Shown here piece by piece: positions 12,087-21,420 of a stretch of DNA of 64,000 bases; position 1 is the first letter of the stretch, and every line of letters starts with the position of its first letter. The notes beneath the pieces are model-generated. The model was not told where the DNA came from. It saw only the letters and a program-made list of their open reading frames with translations, and made no database searches. Made by a program: the position numbers and the translations under genes. This stretch comes from Austropuccinia psidii (lineage: Eukaryota; Basidiomycota; Pucciniomycetes; Pucciniales; Sphaerophragmiaceae): assembly GCA_023105745.1 (NCBI GenBank), contig JALGQZ010000008.1:49776618-49840617 (forward strand), given 5' to 3'.

Positions 12087-14098
12087 TGTGGTATTCCATA
12101 CCATTTTTTTTCACCAGGCTCAAGCTCATAGTACCCTATAACAGCAGGGAATCCAGCCTACAGGCAGACTTACACTCAAATTTTACACCAAAAGGTCAAT
12201 TTTACAGCAAGAAGCTGGATTTAACTCATAAAACCATGGCACAGGCACCAAAGGGAAGTGTATGTGTTTAAATAACTTATTCAATTTCACTATGCATATG
12301 TAAAAAATCAATTTACATATAGAAAACTAGTTACAACAAATAAGGTACCACCCTTTAAATTACACACCCCACCCAGCTTTACACCCCCTTATAGCCACAC
12401 GACTCATGCAGCAAGAAAAGGACACCTGCATGAATTACACAGCAACCTAGAACTTAACATAGAAAAGTCACATGATGCAAAGCTCAACTCCATGGAATTC
12501 CTGTAATTCATTTACAACACAGCCCAGGAGTACCTTATCTTATATCCACAGTAACCCCACTTAAAACCTTAAAACAGAATCAGATTTATTTACACCACTC
12601 ATCACCTCATTCAAACAAAAGCTAGTTACAACAGCCTGCATGCAGTACACAATTTTAATTAAATCTCAACCACATGACTATGCACAGCATGTGTCAAACT
12701 AAAAAATCACATCATCTCATACATAACAGTAAGTTCACCAGTGCAAGAAATTATCACCTGACCTCATTTTTAAAGTTCAAAAAGAAGAGTAACAACCATG
12801 ACACCTGCATAAATTACAAAGCCACTTCTACCAAGCCTAAAATATGACATATGCAAAGAAAATACAAATTCATCATGTGATACTGAACCCACCAACAGCA
12901 TATCATGTGACAGAAAAAAAGCTGTGCACAAGAAAAATCCTCAGCCGAAATGAAATCACCTCATGCATGCAAGGAAAATCCAAGAAAATCACATCATAAT
13001 TAGCTCACCAAAAGACCATCATGTGATGAAAGAAGGCTGTGCAGAGAAAAAAATATCACCAAACCTTAAATCACCTGACCCATGCAAGAAAGGGCCTCAC
13101 CAAAAATGGAGTCACATGATGAAATCAAGAGGAATTAAAGTGGAAGAAGACAGCTCCCATGGAGGGCCCCCTGGGCTCCCAAAAGGTATAAATAGAGGGG
13201 CTCTCTCCACCCAAATTTCAAAATCCCCCCCCATGAAGATTATATCCCATGCAAATTATATCCCCTGCACATTGCAAGCACAGGAATAATTCATCCCTCA
13301 CCTGGGAGGTAGTCCAGTATATTATAGTAAATTTACTTGCCCAGTAGCTAAGCTCAGTGGAAGTATAGTGTTGAAGATTACCCAGTAGCTAAGCTCAGTG
13401 GAATCTTATTATTATCAAAATAAAAATAAAAATTACCCAGTACCCAAGATTAGGGTTACTACTCTATTAAAATATTTTAACTAGTAAAATTAACTTCATT
13501 TAACAAGATTCAAAAAAAATAACTTACCCCTTTAAAAAAATTCAATATCAAAGAACCTTACCTCTTAAATTTAACAAATCCAATTTTATCTTATTATTAA
13601 ACACTCTCAAAAAAAAAAATAACAAACCTTTCAAAAATTATCTTACTCTATTATAACTTTAACTTAAGAAAATTACTGTTATCAAAACTCATCAAATTTT
13701 CCAGAAAACCTTAAATAACCCATCTTACCAAGGATTTAACACCAAGAAACAACTCACCTCAATTTAACCAAAAAAAATATTAAAATTAAACAGAAAAGTA
13801 TTTCATTAAAATCTAAAAATTAACCAAATTACTGACATTTATTTTTTATATTATTTATTGAATAGGTCTGATCTGAGACTGCTGAATTTTTTTTCTTCTG
13901 AAGTTGTAAAGCCACTTACTAATTTTATTTTGGTTTGTGAGCTCCAAGGAAGATTTTGTTCAGTATTTTAGGAGGGGCAGGCAATACACCCTTGCCACCC
14001 TTGGTTACAGGAGTTATTAGCAATTCAAAACTAGTTACCTGTGATTTCCCCCTCCAGGTACTGCCTCATTTTGATCCCACACAAGAGGAGTTCCCACA
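12087..14098 (+). repeat. Element B 5' LTR
   Basis: A 2012-bp LTR from TGTGGTATTCC to TTCCCACA. TATAAATA at 13187-13194 implies a U3 of about 1.1 kb. Downstream, two near-identical copies of a short block (CCCAGTAGCTAAGCTCAGTGG-like) occur around 13338 and 13380 in the presumed R/U5 leader. Small open frames inside (for example 12963-13289) lie across U3 and TATA and are not called genes. Confidence 0.95.
13187..13194 (+). promoter_or_regulatory. TATA box of the element B LTR promoter
   Basis: TATAAATA, followed by AGAGGGGCTCTCTCC. It is repeated at 33144-33151 in the 3' LTR. Transcription probably starts 25-35 nt downstream. Confidence 0.65.
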
Positions 14099-14100
14099 TC

Positions 14101-14118
14101 TGGTGTCCCAACAGTGGC
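14101..14118 (+). other. Primer-binding site of element B
   Basis: TGGTGTCCCAACAGTGGC begins two bases after the LTR end. It starts with TGG as expected for pairing to a tRNA CCA end. It is unlike the PBS of elements A and C. I did not identify the tRNA. Confidence 0.7.
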
Positions 14119-14382
14119 TTTGACAACCTCAAACTTCAATAACATATAAATAAAATTCCAATAAATCAAAAAAAAAACTACATCAAAAAAAAAATATTAC
14201 TACTATAACAAAAACTGGAGTCAAATAATCAAAATCAGCCAAAACCATCATCTCAAGAATCTGAATCATCAACTCACTCTGACCATTACTATTATCCACC
14301 AAAGCAAGAAACAGAACTAGGGGAGGAATCAAATAAATATTCCAATTTCCCAATTGCAACACCAAGAACCAATAAAAGGGAC
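14119..14382 (+). other. Element B leader between PBS and gag
   Basis: AT-rich leader with A-runs. I see no conserved fold or gene. An overlapping minus-strand frame (14183-14365) is not supported. Confidence 0.5.
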
Positions 14383-14877
14383 TTGAAGGTTGTGGAGAAA
14401 TTCTTCCTTGATCTCCTTGAAAGAAATAAAGTCAATACCTCAACATCAAACTCAAAGGAGGAAATTAATAAATCAAAAATGGATAAACCTTCATCATCAA
14501 AATTACCCTCTAGTATTAAAGAAATTCAGGAAGAAAACCTCAATGAAGAGTCTGTTGAAGGACAGGAAGAAATGTCTTCAACAGAGCAACTTCAGCAGAA
14601 GATGTTAGAAATGCAAGCAGAATTACTGGCACTACTCAAAAAAGAAGGAAAAAATAAATCATCAAGTTATACTCCACAAAATAGTCCACTTGAGGAACAG
14701 ACCACCCTTCCAAGATTATTCAGGCAGCATGGATCACCTTCACCTTATCCCAGACCCATGGCCACATCAACACCTTATACAGAACAAAGACCAAGTACCT
14801 TACCAAGAAGAGTAAAATTTCTGCTCAAATCCCAACTCCATTACATCAAGAAATTCCAAGAAACACTACTCCAATAG
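14383..14877 (+). CDS. Element B gag, N-terminal frame
   Basis: A 164-codon frame with an acidic/Gln-rich region (EIQEENLNEESVEGQEEMSSTEQLQQKMLEMQ looks coiled-coil prone) and a Pro/Ser/Arg-rich tail. It ends at TAG (14875-14877). The following gag frame lies in the -1 register and is open upstream to around 14815, where it reads KISAQIPTPLHQE. The register changes near the AAAATTT run at 14814-14820. This may be a base-count error, a one-base mutation or a programmed -1 shift; AAAATTT is not a perfect X-XXY-YYZ site in this register. Confidence 0.75.
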   Translation: MKVVEKFFLDLLERNKVNTSTSNSKEEINKSKMDKPSSSKLPSSIKEIQEENLNEESVEGQEEMSSTEQLQQKMLEMQAELLALLKKEGKNKSSSYTPQNSPLEEQTTLPRLFRQHGSPSPYPRPMATSTPYTEQRPSTLPRRVKFLLKSQLHYIKKFQETLLQ

Positions 14878-17800
14878 TGAAAATCAGAGCCAAGGATTAT
14901 AATCTGTGGTTTGATGGAAAGGATGTTGAAAGATTCATCAAGAAAATTGAAAATATTGCAGAAATTGAAGGAGCAAGTGGAAGAGACATTGCAAGACAAA
15001 TAGCATTTTGGACAAAAGATGAAGAAATCAGTTATCATATTGAAGGAATGCCAGGATATGAAACAGCTGATTGGGATCAATTAAAAGTGGATATGAAAAG
15101 AAGATGGGGAACAGTCTCACCTGAAAGAAGATACAGATTATCCTCAATCACTGATTTATTCACAAGAACTCAACAAGAAGGTGGAATAAGAAACATGACT
15201 CAATACAGAAAATTCATTGGGGAATATGAAGCAATTATCACTTACCTCAAAAGATACCAATATATCCAAGGTGATATCAATCATAACCAGGAAATATTGG
15301 CCAGCCTTTCCACTAGTGTGCAAGAATCAATTTATAAAGAAATTATTAAAGACAGAGCTATGGTTCAAGCCTTGGATGGAGGTTACATCATTCCAAGATT
15401 GGATATTCTGAAATTATACATTGAACAAGACTTGGAGGCCAAGGTACTTATTCAACAAAAAGAATTTTCTAAACCAAAACCTGCAGAAAAGAAAACAAGA
15501 TTTGAGGATGAAAGCTGGGATGAAGTTTTAAAACAAGTAAAAGAACTCACCCAAAAGATCAAAAATCCTCCACAACCAGAACCTCAGCCAAGAAATGAGG
15601 GAAAAGAATCAGTAAAAGAAGTTTTAAATCATCTTAAAAGCCTTTCAGGAGCAGTGAATCCAGCAAGAAGGAACTGGAACAACAATCAAGAGCAAAGATT
15701 ACCTCAAAATAACCAGCCATATAGGCCAAGGAATCCTTTACCACCATTTTCATCCAGTTACCAACCATACATACCAGCTCAAATGGCTCCAAGACCACCA
15801 TTGAAGTGTGCTTACTGCAAGGAAGAAGGTCATACAGCAGCTAGATGCACTCACCTTGCTGAAGATCTGGACAGAAGAATTGTCAGAACCCAAGGAGCAT
15901 CTTACCTCTTCCCCAGTTATCAGAGAGTACCTATGGAAGGAAATGAAAGTGCCAAAAACATAGTCAGGGCCTTTGCAAAAGAACAAGCAGAACTCAACAA
16001 GAAATTAATGGAAAAACCTACAGTAAAACCAAAACCAGAAGAAGAGATTAAGCCCACTGAAAATAAATCAGATGATAAAACAACCTCAATTGCTCATGTT
16101 GAAGATTGGTCAAATTGGAAACCACCTACCATTTCCTCAGCCAATGACCCTTTTGAATCACATATTGGATTAAGACAGACAAAACAAAGGTTGGAAAGAC
16201 AATCCCAAAATCAAGAGCCAAAGAAGAAAGCAGAAATTCCAGGAACTTACATTGAAGAAGAAAAAGAGGAAGAAAGAGTAATAATTCCAACCAAATTCCA
16301 AAATTCAAATATTCCAAAACCAGACCAACCTGAGGAGGAAATTGAAAACATTGCCAATAAAAATGAAGATGAAGGAATTCCAAAACAAGAAAAGAAAGTC
16401 AGAAAGCCTCAAAAGAAACAAGTTGAATCTAAATTGGAAATTGAAAAAATTATCAAGAAAATTATGCAACAAAATATCAACCTCACCATTGAAGAAATTT
16501 TGAGGATGTCACCAAATTTTGTCCATAAATTACAGGAATTATCAGAAAAAGACAAGGAAAAGATTAAATCACTCAACTCAATGGATCTTCAAGAAAGACT
16601 ATTAACCTTTGGATTCAAAGAAATACCAAAACCCAAGATTCATTATGCTTGTCCTTTGGGGTTTATGGAAATCTTCATTGGAAAGGAAGAATATCCTATC
16701 AGAGCATTAGTGGACACTGGTGCAGAACTCAACATTATACCAGAAGAAGTAGCAATCAAAGCCTCACTCACAACAAGAAATCTTAATATGAACCTTAGGG
16801 GAATTGGAGGCCATACCACTTCATTGGTTGCACTTTCAGAATTTACTCCAATCATCTTGGCTTCAGGTGAAGAAACTCTAATTCACTTCTTCATTGCAAA
16901 AGGATCTGTCCATACAGTACTGGGAAGACCTTTCTTGGCAGACAACAATATCAGACTAGAATTTTCTCACAAACAAGGAGAGATACTGAGCTATCAAGAA
17001 CCTGATGGAAGAAGATTATGCATGCCAATATGCAAACCTCAAGCTCTTGGATGGCAAACTGGCCCACCTAGAGGAATGGATCTATGCAATATGGCAAAAT
17101 TGGTCAGAAATGCACCAGGAAAGAAGCTTCAAAATGAAAAAGGTGACAATACCATGATAAATTTGACCCAGAAGACCCAAGATTTATCCATATCTCCAAA
17201 AAGTGATAAATTTGGTCAAAAGTTTCAAAATAACCAATGGCCAAACAACCTCAAAAGACAACTTGAAGAATCAACCTCTGAAGATGAATTACCCAATATA
17301 AGTTACAATACAATTTACAATAATGAAGAAATCTTCCAGATTTTGGTGGATGGAAATGAAAAAATAAATGGAAATCCTTTCAAACCTAAACCCAAAAGGA
17401 AGAAAGTCAGATTTAGTGAACATCATGAGCTTTCAGATGAAGAAATTATAAATGACATTGAAAAATACCTCAAAATTATGGAAGAAAGAGACAAAAATTT
17501 AAAAGACACATACCATATCAACTTCTTGGACAGACCATTGAAAAACGAAGAAGAACCTTATGAATGGCAACTGGAAAACCCTGAATTTATCCAGCAACCT
17601 CCCAATGAAGATGAAGAAACAGAATCCATCTTAGAAAATGAATACAATTATATTTACCTGCCATACATCACCTTTGAAGACATTTATGGGGATGAAGCTC
17701 AAGAAATTTTATGTAAAGATAAATACTTATGTCACCTTCCAGGAGCAAACTTGAACAATATCCAATTCTTATATTTATTAACTGAAGAGGGAATCAAAGG

Positions 17801-17882
17801 TAACCTTGAAAATCAACTTTGGGATGAAATATTTGAAATGGCCACACTACCAAGAAGAGGACTTTACTTCAATCAAATTTAG
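14877..17882 (+). CDS. Element B gag-protease polyprotein
   Basis: A 1001-codon frame (the true N-terminus is supplied from 14383 by a frame change). A capsid-like region starts KIRAKDYNLWFDGKDVERF and covers about residues 1-200. A CCHC zinc knuckle (C311, C314, H319, C324; CAYCKEEGHTAARC) binds RNA. A long Lys/Glu/Pro-rich linker follows. The aspartic protease has ALVDTGAELNIIP (Asp613-Thr-Gly615) and a VHTVLGRPFLADNN C-terminal motif near 670. After the protease comes an acidic ~300-residue extension ending YIYLPYITFEDIYG. That extension is paralogous to the accessory ORF at 19028-19588. Unlike elements A, C and D, no RT follows; pol lies 10.7 kb away. Confidence 0.9.
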   Translation: MKIRAKDYNLWFDGKDVERFIKKIENIAEIEGASGRDIARQIAFWTKDEEISYHIEGMPGYETADWDQLKVDMKRRWGTVSPERRYRLSSITDLFTRTQQEGGIRNMTQYRKFIGEYEAIITYLKRYQYIQGDINHNQEILASLSTSVQESIYKEIIKDRAMVQALDGGYIIPRLDILKLYIEQDLEAKVLIQQKEFSKPKPAEKKTRFEDESWDEVLKQVKELTQKIKNPPQPEPQPRNEGKESVKEVLNHLKSLSGAVNPARRNWNNNQEQRLPQNNQPYRPRNPLPPFSSSYQPYIPAQMAPRPPLKCAYCKEEGHTAARCTHLAEDLDRRIVRTQGASYLFPSYQRVPMEGNESAKNIVRAFAKEQAELNKKLMEKPTVKPKPEEEIKPTENKSDDKTTSIAHVEDWSNWKPPTISSANDPFESHIGLRQTKQRLERQSQNQEPKKKAEIPGTYIEEEKEEERVIIPTKFQNSNIPKPDQPEEEIENIANKNEDEGIPKQEKKVRKPQKKQVESKLEIEKIIKKIMQQNINLTIEEILRMSPNFVHKLQELSEKDKEKIKSLNSMDLQERLLTFGFKEIPKPKIHYACPLGFMEIFIGKEEYPIRALVDTGAELNIIPEEVAIKASLTTRNLNMNLRGIGGHTTSLVALSEFTPIILASGEETLIHFFIAKGSVHTVLGRPFLADNNIRLEFSHKQGEILSYQEPDGRRLCMPICKPQALGWQTGPPRGMDLCNMAKLVRNAPGKKLQNEKGDNTMINLTQKTQDLSISPKSDKFGQKFQNNQWPNNLKRQLEESTSEDELPNISYNTIYNNEEIFQILVDGNEKINGNPFKPKPKRKKVRFSEHHELSDEEIINDIEKYLKIMEERDKNLKDTYHINFLDRPLKNEEEPYEWQLENPEFIQQPPNEDEETESILENEYNYIYLPYITFEDIYGDEAQEILCKDKYLCHLPGANLNNIQFLYLLTEEGIKGNLENQLWDEIFEMATLPRRGLYFNQI

Positions 17883-18107
17883 GCCCAGTGGTACCTTGGA
17901 TTAAATGGATCAACATATCAAACTGGAAGACTGAAATGGGTTGGAGATGGATATATATTCATTGATGAAGACCTATGGTGGTCAGAATTTCCAGCAGAAC
18001 CAGAAATTGAGGAAATAAATAACTTTGTGGAAGCCCTCAAAGACCTTATTTTGGCCAGATTGCTCAACAGACACTCACCTTTCCCACTTGGGGGAGCTCA
18101 ACTTTGA
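17880..18107 (+). CDS. In-frame continuation of gag beyond TAG
   Basis: After TAG at 17880-17882 the same frame stays open for 74 codons to TGA at 18105-18107 (QWYLGLNGSTYQTG, then GDGYIFIDEDLWWSE). It aligns with the end of the paralogous accessory frame (FEIKNGKISKISTGYIINN), so the ancestral protein continued here. TAG is either a nonsense mutation or a readthrough stop. Confidence 0.65.
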
Positions 18108-18205
18108 GCAAAACCAACAAAATCAAGATTTTTCTCTAAAATGTATCAGTATCACCCATAAAATGTATCATTAGTTTCTTTTTTATTTTATTTTCTTCTC
18201 TATTG

Positions 18206-18234
18206 GGCAGTGACCTCCTGCCTTAACAAAGAAG
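18206..18234 (+). ncRNA. Family 2 pseudoknot, copy 1 (divergent)
   Basis: Stem GGCAG/CTGCC, loop TGA then CCTC, and tail GAAG, which pairs at 3 of 4 positions. It lies between the gag frame and the first 99-codon ORF. Confidence 0.6.
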
Positions 18235-18323
18235 ACATTAATCAACAAATTATTTCTTAAAAAAATAAAATAGTAAAATATAAAAAAAAAAAAACTTACA
18301 AAAATATATCAATCACCTCCACC

Positions 18324-18623
18324 ATGGCCAATTCACCAATTTATGGATCTTATGGGGAAGAATTAATAAAAGAAGAAAAAATTATCAATGAAGAACATCA
18401 TTGGTCACCTGAAGATGAAGATTTCAATAAAGAGAACCTTTGGCACTTTAAGGATACTTCATCAATATCAAGAAACCAAGAAATTGAAGAAATCAAGGAA
18501 TTGCTGAAGATTTTGGAGATTTCTGACAAAACCAATGATCAAATTACTCAAAAGTTAATGGACCAATTAAATTTCAAACCATCAAGGACCATCTTGAAGA
18601 CACATAACAGCTCTAAAAATTAA
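18324..18623 (+). CDS. Accessory acidic ORF, copy 1
   Basis: 99 codons beginning MANSPIYGSYGEELIKEE. It is acidic, with a helical EIEEIKELLKILEISDKTND segment near residues 55-75. I recognise no family. Its paralog at 19876-20175 keeps the frame and most residues, and the start context CCACCATGG is strong. Conservation of an intact frame in both duplicates suggests a real product. Its function is unknown; its place between gag and pol suggests an accessory protein of the element. Confidence 0.65.
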   Translation: MANSPIYGSYGEELIKEEKIINEEHHWSPEDEDFNKENLWHFKDTSSISRNQEIEEIKELLKILEISDKTNDQITQKLMDQLNFKPSRTILKTHNSSKN

Positions 18624-18664
18624 AAATCAAACAAAATAGTCAGATTTAAACTTCAATAATCACT

Positions 18665-18891
18665 AGGCAGTGACCTCCTGCCTTATCAAAGAGGAATATC
18701 AACTCTCATCAAATCAAATCAATAATCCCACTCACCAATAAAAAAACACAATAAATAACCATAAGATCATTAGGCAGTGACCTCCTGCCTTATCAAAGAG
18801 GAAAATCAATTCTTATCAATAAAAATCATCAATTTCACTCACCCAAATCATAAAAATCACTAGGCAGTGACCTCCTGCCTTATCAAAGAGG
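18665..18891 (+). ncRNA. Family 2 pseudoknots, copies 2-4
   Basis: Copies are at 18665-18694, 18772-18801 and 18862-18891. Each has stem AGGCAG/CTGCCT, a loop of TGA plus CCTC, a 7-nt connector TATCAAA, and tail GAGG complementary to CCTC. This is a textbook H-type pseudoknot geometry (S1 6 bp, L1 3 nt, S2 4 bp, L3 7 nt, no spacer). The flanks between copies are unrelated, but the 30-nt core is identical, so the core is what is repeated. It precedes the 19028 ORF. Confidence 0.75.
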
Positions 18892-19027
18892 AATATCCAA
18901 ATTCTTACCCAAAATTATCATCCAAAATCCATTAAACCTACCCTCAAACTATTTTTTATAAATAAATATGATACTATTATCAATTCATCTTACCTTAACA
19001 TCTCAAAATCCACCAAAATCCTACAAA

Positions 19028-19588
19028 ATGGAGTCATGGCCATTACTGGAAAAAAATCCCTGGTCATTGGACACAGATATCAGCTGGGTAGAAGAAAAGG
19101 AAGTCTGGACCAATTACATTAATCAACAATAAATAAATGAAAATCCTGACTGGTTCTTTAAAATAAAACCAGAACCCTGTCCTGATATTTTCACAGTAGT
19201 CCTTCCATACATTGAGTTTGAGGACATCTTTGAAAAAGAAAAATTACCATCAGAAACTATCATTCCTCATCCATGGAAAGAATTACCTGGATTCAAACTC
19301 ACAAAGTATGAATTTTTGGAGTTACTGACCTGGGATGGAGTTGAACGCAACCTTGGAAACAATTACTGGAATGAAACATTTTATATGGATGAAAACCTTA
19401 GAAAATCACTATTTTGGAGGACCTGGGAATGCCAAGACTGGTTCAACCTTCAGGATTTTGAAATTAAAAATGGTAAAATAAGCAAGATCTCAACAGGGTA
19501 TATTATTAATAATTCCAAATGGGACTGCCACTGGGAAGAAACACTTATACCAGCAATATTCAACCTTAGAGGGGTGCAACTAAATTGA
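19028..19588 (+). pseudogene. Accessory ORF paralogous to the gag C-terminus (one in-frame stop)
   Basis: The frame runs from ATG at 19028 to TGA at 19586-19588 (187 codons) with a single in-frame TAA at 19130-19132 (codon 35, following two CAA codons). The body (VVLPYIEFEDIFEKE, ELPGFKLTKYEFLELLTWDGVE, NYWNETFYM) aligns with the gag extension (IYLPYITFEDIYGDE, LPGANLNNIQFLYLLTEEGIK, QLWDEIFEM). So it is a duplicated gag C-terminal domain, Trp- and acid-rich, of unknown role. The stop could be a C-to-T nonsense change or a readthrough stop. Confidence 0.6.
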
Positions 19589-19875
19589 ATACAGAAGAAT
19601 GGAACTCTTTCTGTAAAGACTACTTGTTTCAAAATTTGAAAAGAGAAAAATGCAGGGGAGGAAATTTCATCAAGAATGAATTAGTAAATAAAATACTTGG
19701 CCAAGGGAATTAATCAAAATAAATCTCACCTGCTAAGTCCTCAATTCTTTGTTTAATCATCAATCCTATTTCCATTGATATTATTTTTTATTTAGTTCAT
19801 CAACTTTTTATTTTACCACTTTAAAAAAAAAAAAAAAAAAAAAAAACTTACAAAAATATATCAATCACTTCCACC

Positions 19876-20175
19876 ATGCCCAATTCACCAAATTTTGGAT
19901 CCTATGGGGAAGAATTAATAAAAGAAGATCAAATTAATAATGAAGATTCAATTTTGGAAGCAGAAGATGAAGATTTCAATAAAAAGAACCTTTGGCACTT
20001 TAAGGATACTTCATCAATATCAAGAAACCAAGAAATTGAAGAAATCAAGGAATTGCTGAACATTTTGGAGGTTTCTGACAAAACCAATGATCAAATTACT
20101 CAAGAATTAATGGACCAATTAAATTTCAAACCATCAAGGCCCATCTTAAAGACACATAAAAGTTTTAAAAATTAA
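19876..20175 (+). CDS. Accessory acidic ORF, copy 2
   Basis: 99 codons beginning MPNSPNFGSYGEELIKED. It is a close paralog of 18324-18623 with the same length and end. The central DTSSISRNQEIEEIKELL is identical; the region around residues 20-32 differs most. It is followed by four Family 2 pseudoknots, as copy 1 is followed by three. Confidence 0.65.
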   Translation: MPNSPNFGSYGEELIKEDQINNEDSILEAEDEDFNKKNLWHFKDTSSISRNQEIEEIKELLNILEVSDKTNDQITQELMDQLNFKPSRPILKTHKSFKN

Positions 20176-20216
20176 AAATCAAACAAAATAGTCAGATTTA
20201 AACTTCAATAATCACT

Positions 20217-20442
20217 AGGCAGTGACCTCCTGCCTTATCAAAGAGGAATATCAATTCTCATCAAATCAAATCAATAATCCCACTCACCAATAAAAAAACA
20301 CAATGAATAACCATAAGATCATTAGGCAGTGACCTCCTGCCTTATCAAAGAGGAAAATCAATTCTTATCAATCAAAATAACCAATTTCACTCACCCAAAA
20401 TCAAGCATCACCAGGCAGTGACCTCCTGCCTTATCAAAGAGG
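20217..20442 (+). ncRNA. Family 2 pseudoknots, copies 5-7
   Basis: Copies are at 20217-20246, 20324-20353 and 20413-20442. The same 30-nt core as copies 2-4 is retained exactly, while the surrounding sequence has drifted between the two duplicated units. Confidence 0.75.
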
Positions 20443-20501
20443 AATATCCAAATTCTTACCCAAAAAGTATCATCCAAAACCCTTTGAACTATTAAGCTCT
20501 T

Positions 20502-20530
20502 GACAGTAACTTCCTGCTTCAATAAAGAAT
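20502..20530 (+). ncRNA. Family 2 pseudoknot, copy 8 (divergent)
   Basis: A weaker S1 (CAG/CTG), loop TAACTTC and tail GAAT. TTC pairs with GAA, so a C-G pair of the consensus loop-tail helix is replaced by T-A on both sides. This supports a paired structure. Confidence 0.55.
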
Positions 20531-20666
20531 ATTACCATTTCTTCAAGTTTAAATAATAACACAACAAAAAAGAGGCATCAAAATAAATTTGATACTATTT
20601 TCAATTTAACTTACTTTTAACACTTCAAAAAAATCAAACAACAACCATATAAAAAACCCTAAAACA

Positions 20667-20760
20667 TGGAATCATGGACCTTACCTGAATAAAACACCAG
20701 GTCAATGTCTACAGAAATTATCTGGAATGAGGAATAATGTTGGATCAATACCAATTATCA
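20667..20760 (+). pseudogene. Remnant of the second accessory ORF in unit 2
   Basis: It starts ATGGAATCATGGACCTTACC, parallel to ATGGAGTCATGGCC at 19028. A TAA follows after seven codons, and most of the body is deleted. Confidence 0.5.
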
Positions 20761-20829
20761 AACAAGAATTGGTGAAGAAAATAATTGGTCAAAGGAATTA
20801 ATCAAAATAAATCTCACCTGCTAAGTCCC

Positions 20830-21420
20830 TAATGCTTGGTTTTTCAATCCATCTTTTTTCATTGATATTATTATTTATTTCTTTTATTACTTTACTCTTT
20901 TTTTTCATTTATTTTATTATTATTATTGCATTTTTTTTCAACCTAAAAAAAAAAAAAAAAAGCTTCAATTCATATAAGCTTAGAAAGAAGAATTAAAATA
21001 AAACCTACTTGATATTGAATATGCTTTATAATTATATTTATTATTTTTAAAAGATGAAAAAAAAGTATATAAAAAAAATAAATAAAATAAATAACAAATT
21101 ACTCATTAGTTTCAAGCCAAATCACTTTAGATGATAAATAGAAAAGTGACAGCTTACATGCTATTTTATATTCTATCTCTTATATATATATATTGAACAA
21201 TATATCTCCAAATAACTCAACAAAATAGCATTTACTTAAAGAAATATGAGAAAGAATTAAACACAGACTATGACTTCAGTTTTATTATTGTCAAGAATTA
21301 TTTTAGCCGTCAACCACAGTTTATTTGTTTATTTTATTCAATCTAATATTATTTCTATTTCTTAAATTGTTCCATTTCATTTTGTATTTATTTTTATTTC
21401 TCATTTCAAATAAATTGATA
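20830..21420 (+). other. AT-rich spacer in element B
   Basis: Poly-T and poly-A runs (for example around 20945-20962) and a short TATATATATA run near 21182. I see no gene. Confidence 0.5.

Larger units (their letters stand above)
18285..20820 (+). repeat. Imperfect tandem duplication of an accessory-ORF and pseudoknot module
   Basis: Unit 1 (about 18285-19835) and unit 2 (about 19836-20820) share, in order: an A-run, CTTACAAAAATATATCAATCAC, a 99-codon ORF, three Family 2 pseudoknots, and an ORF start (ATGGA(G/A)TCATGG at 19028 and 20667). Both end in CTTGG/TTGGTC(A)AAGG(G)AATTAATCAAAATAAATCTCACC. Unit 2 lost most of the second ORF and gained a fourth pseudoknot at 20502. Confidence 0.85.

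Noticed and set aside
12963..13289. 108-codon ORF in the element B LTR
   Set aside because: It spans U3 and the TATA box, and the 3' LTR copy has an altered frame (33073-33270), so conservation is absent.
13330..13405. Repeated CCCAGTAGCTAAGCTCAGTGG block in the B LTR as another pseudoknot
   Set aside because: Only two near-identical copies exist per LTR and I could not find a convincing loop-tail pairing, so no structure is claimed.
18665..20530. Family 2 pseudoknots as -1 ribosomal frameshift signals
   Set aside because: They lie between ORFs, not at overlaps, and no slippery heptamer precedes the stems.
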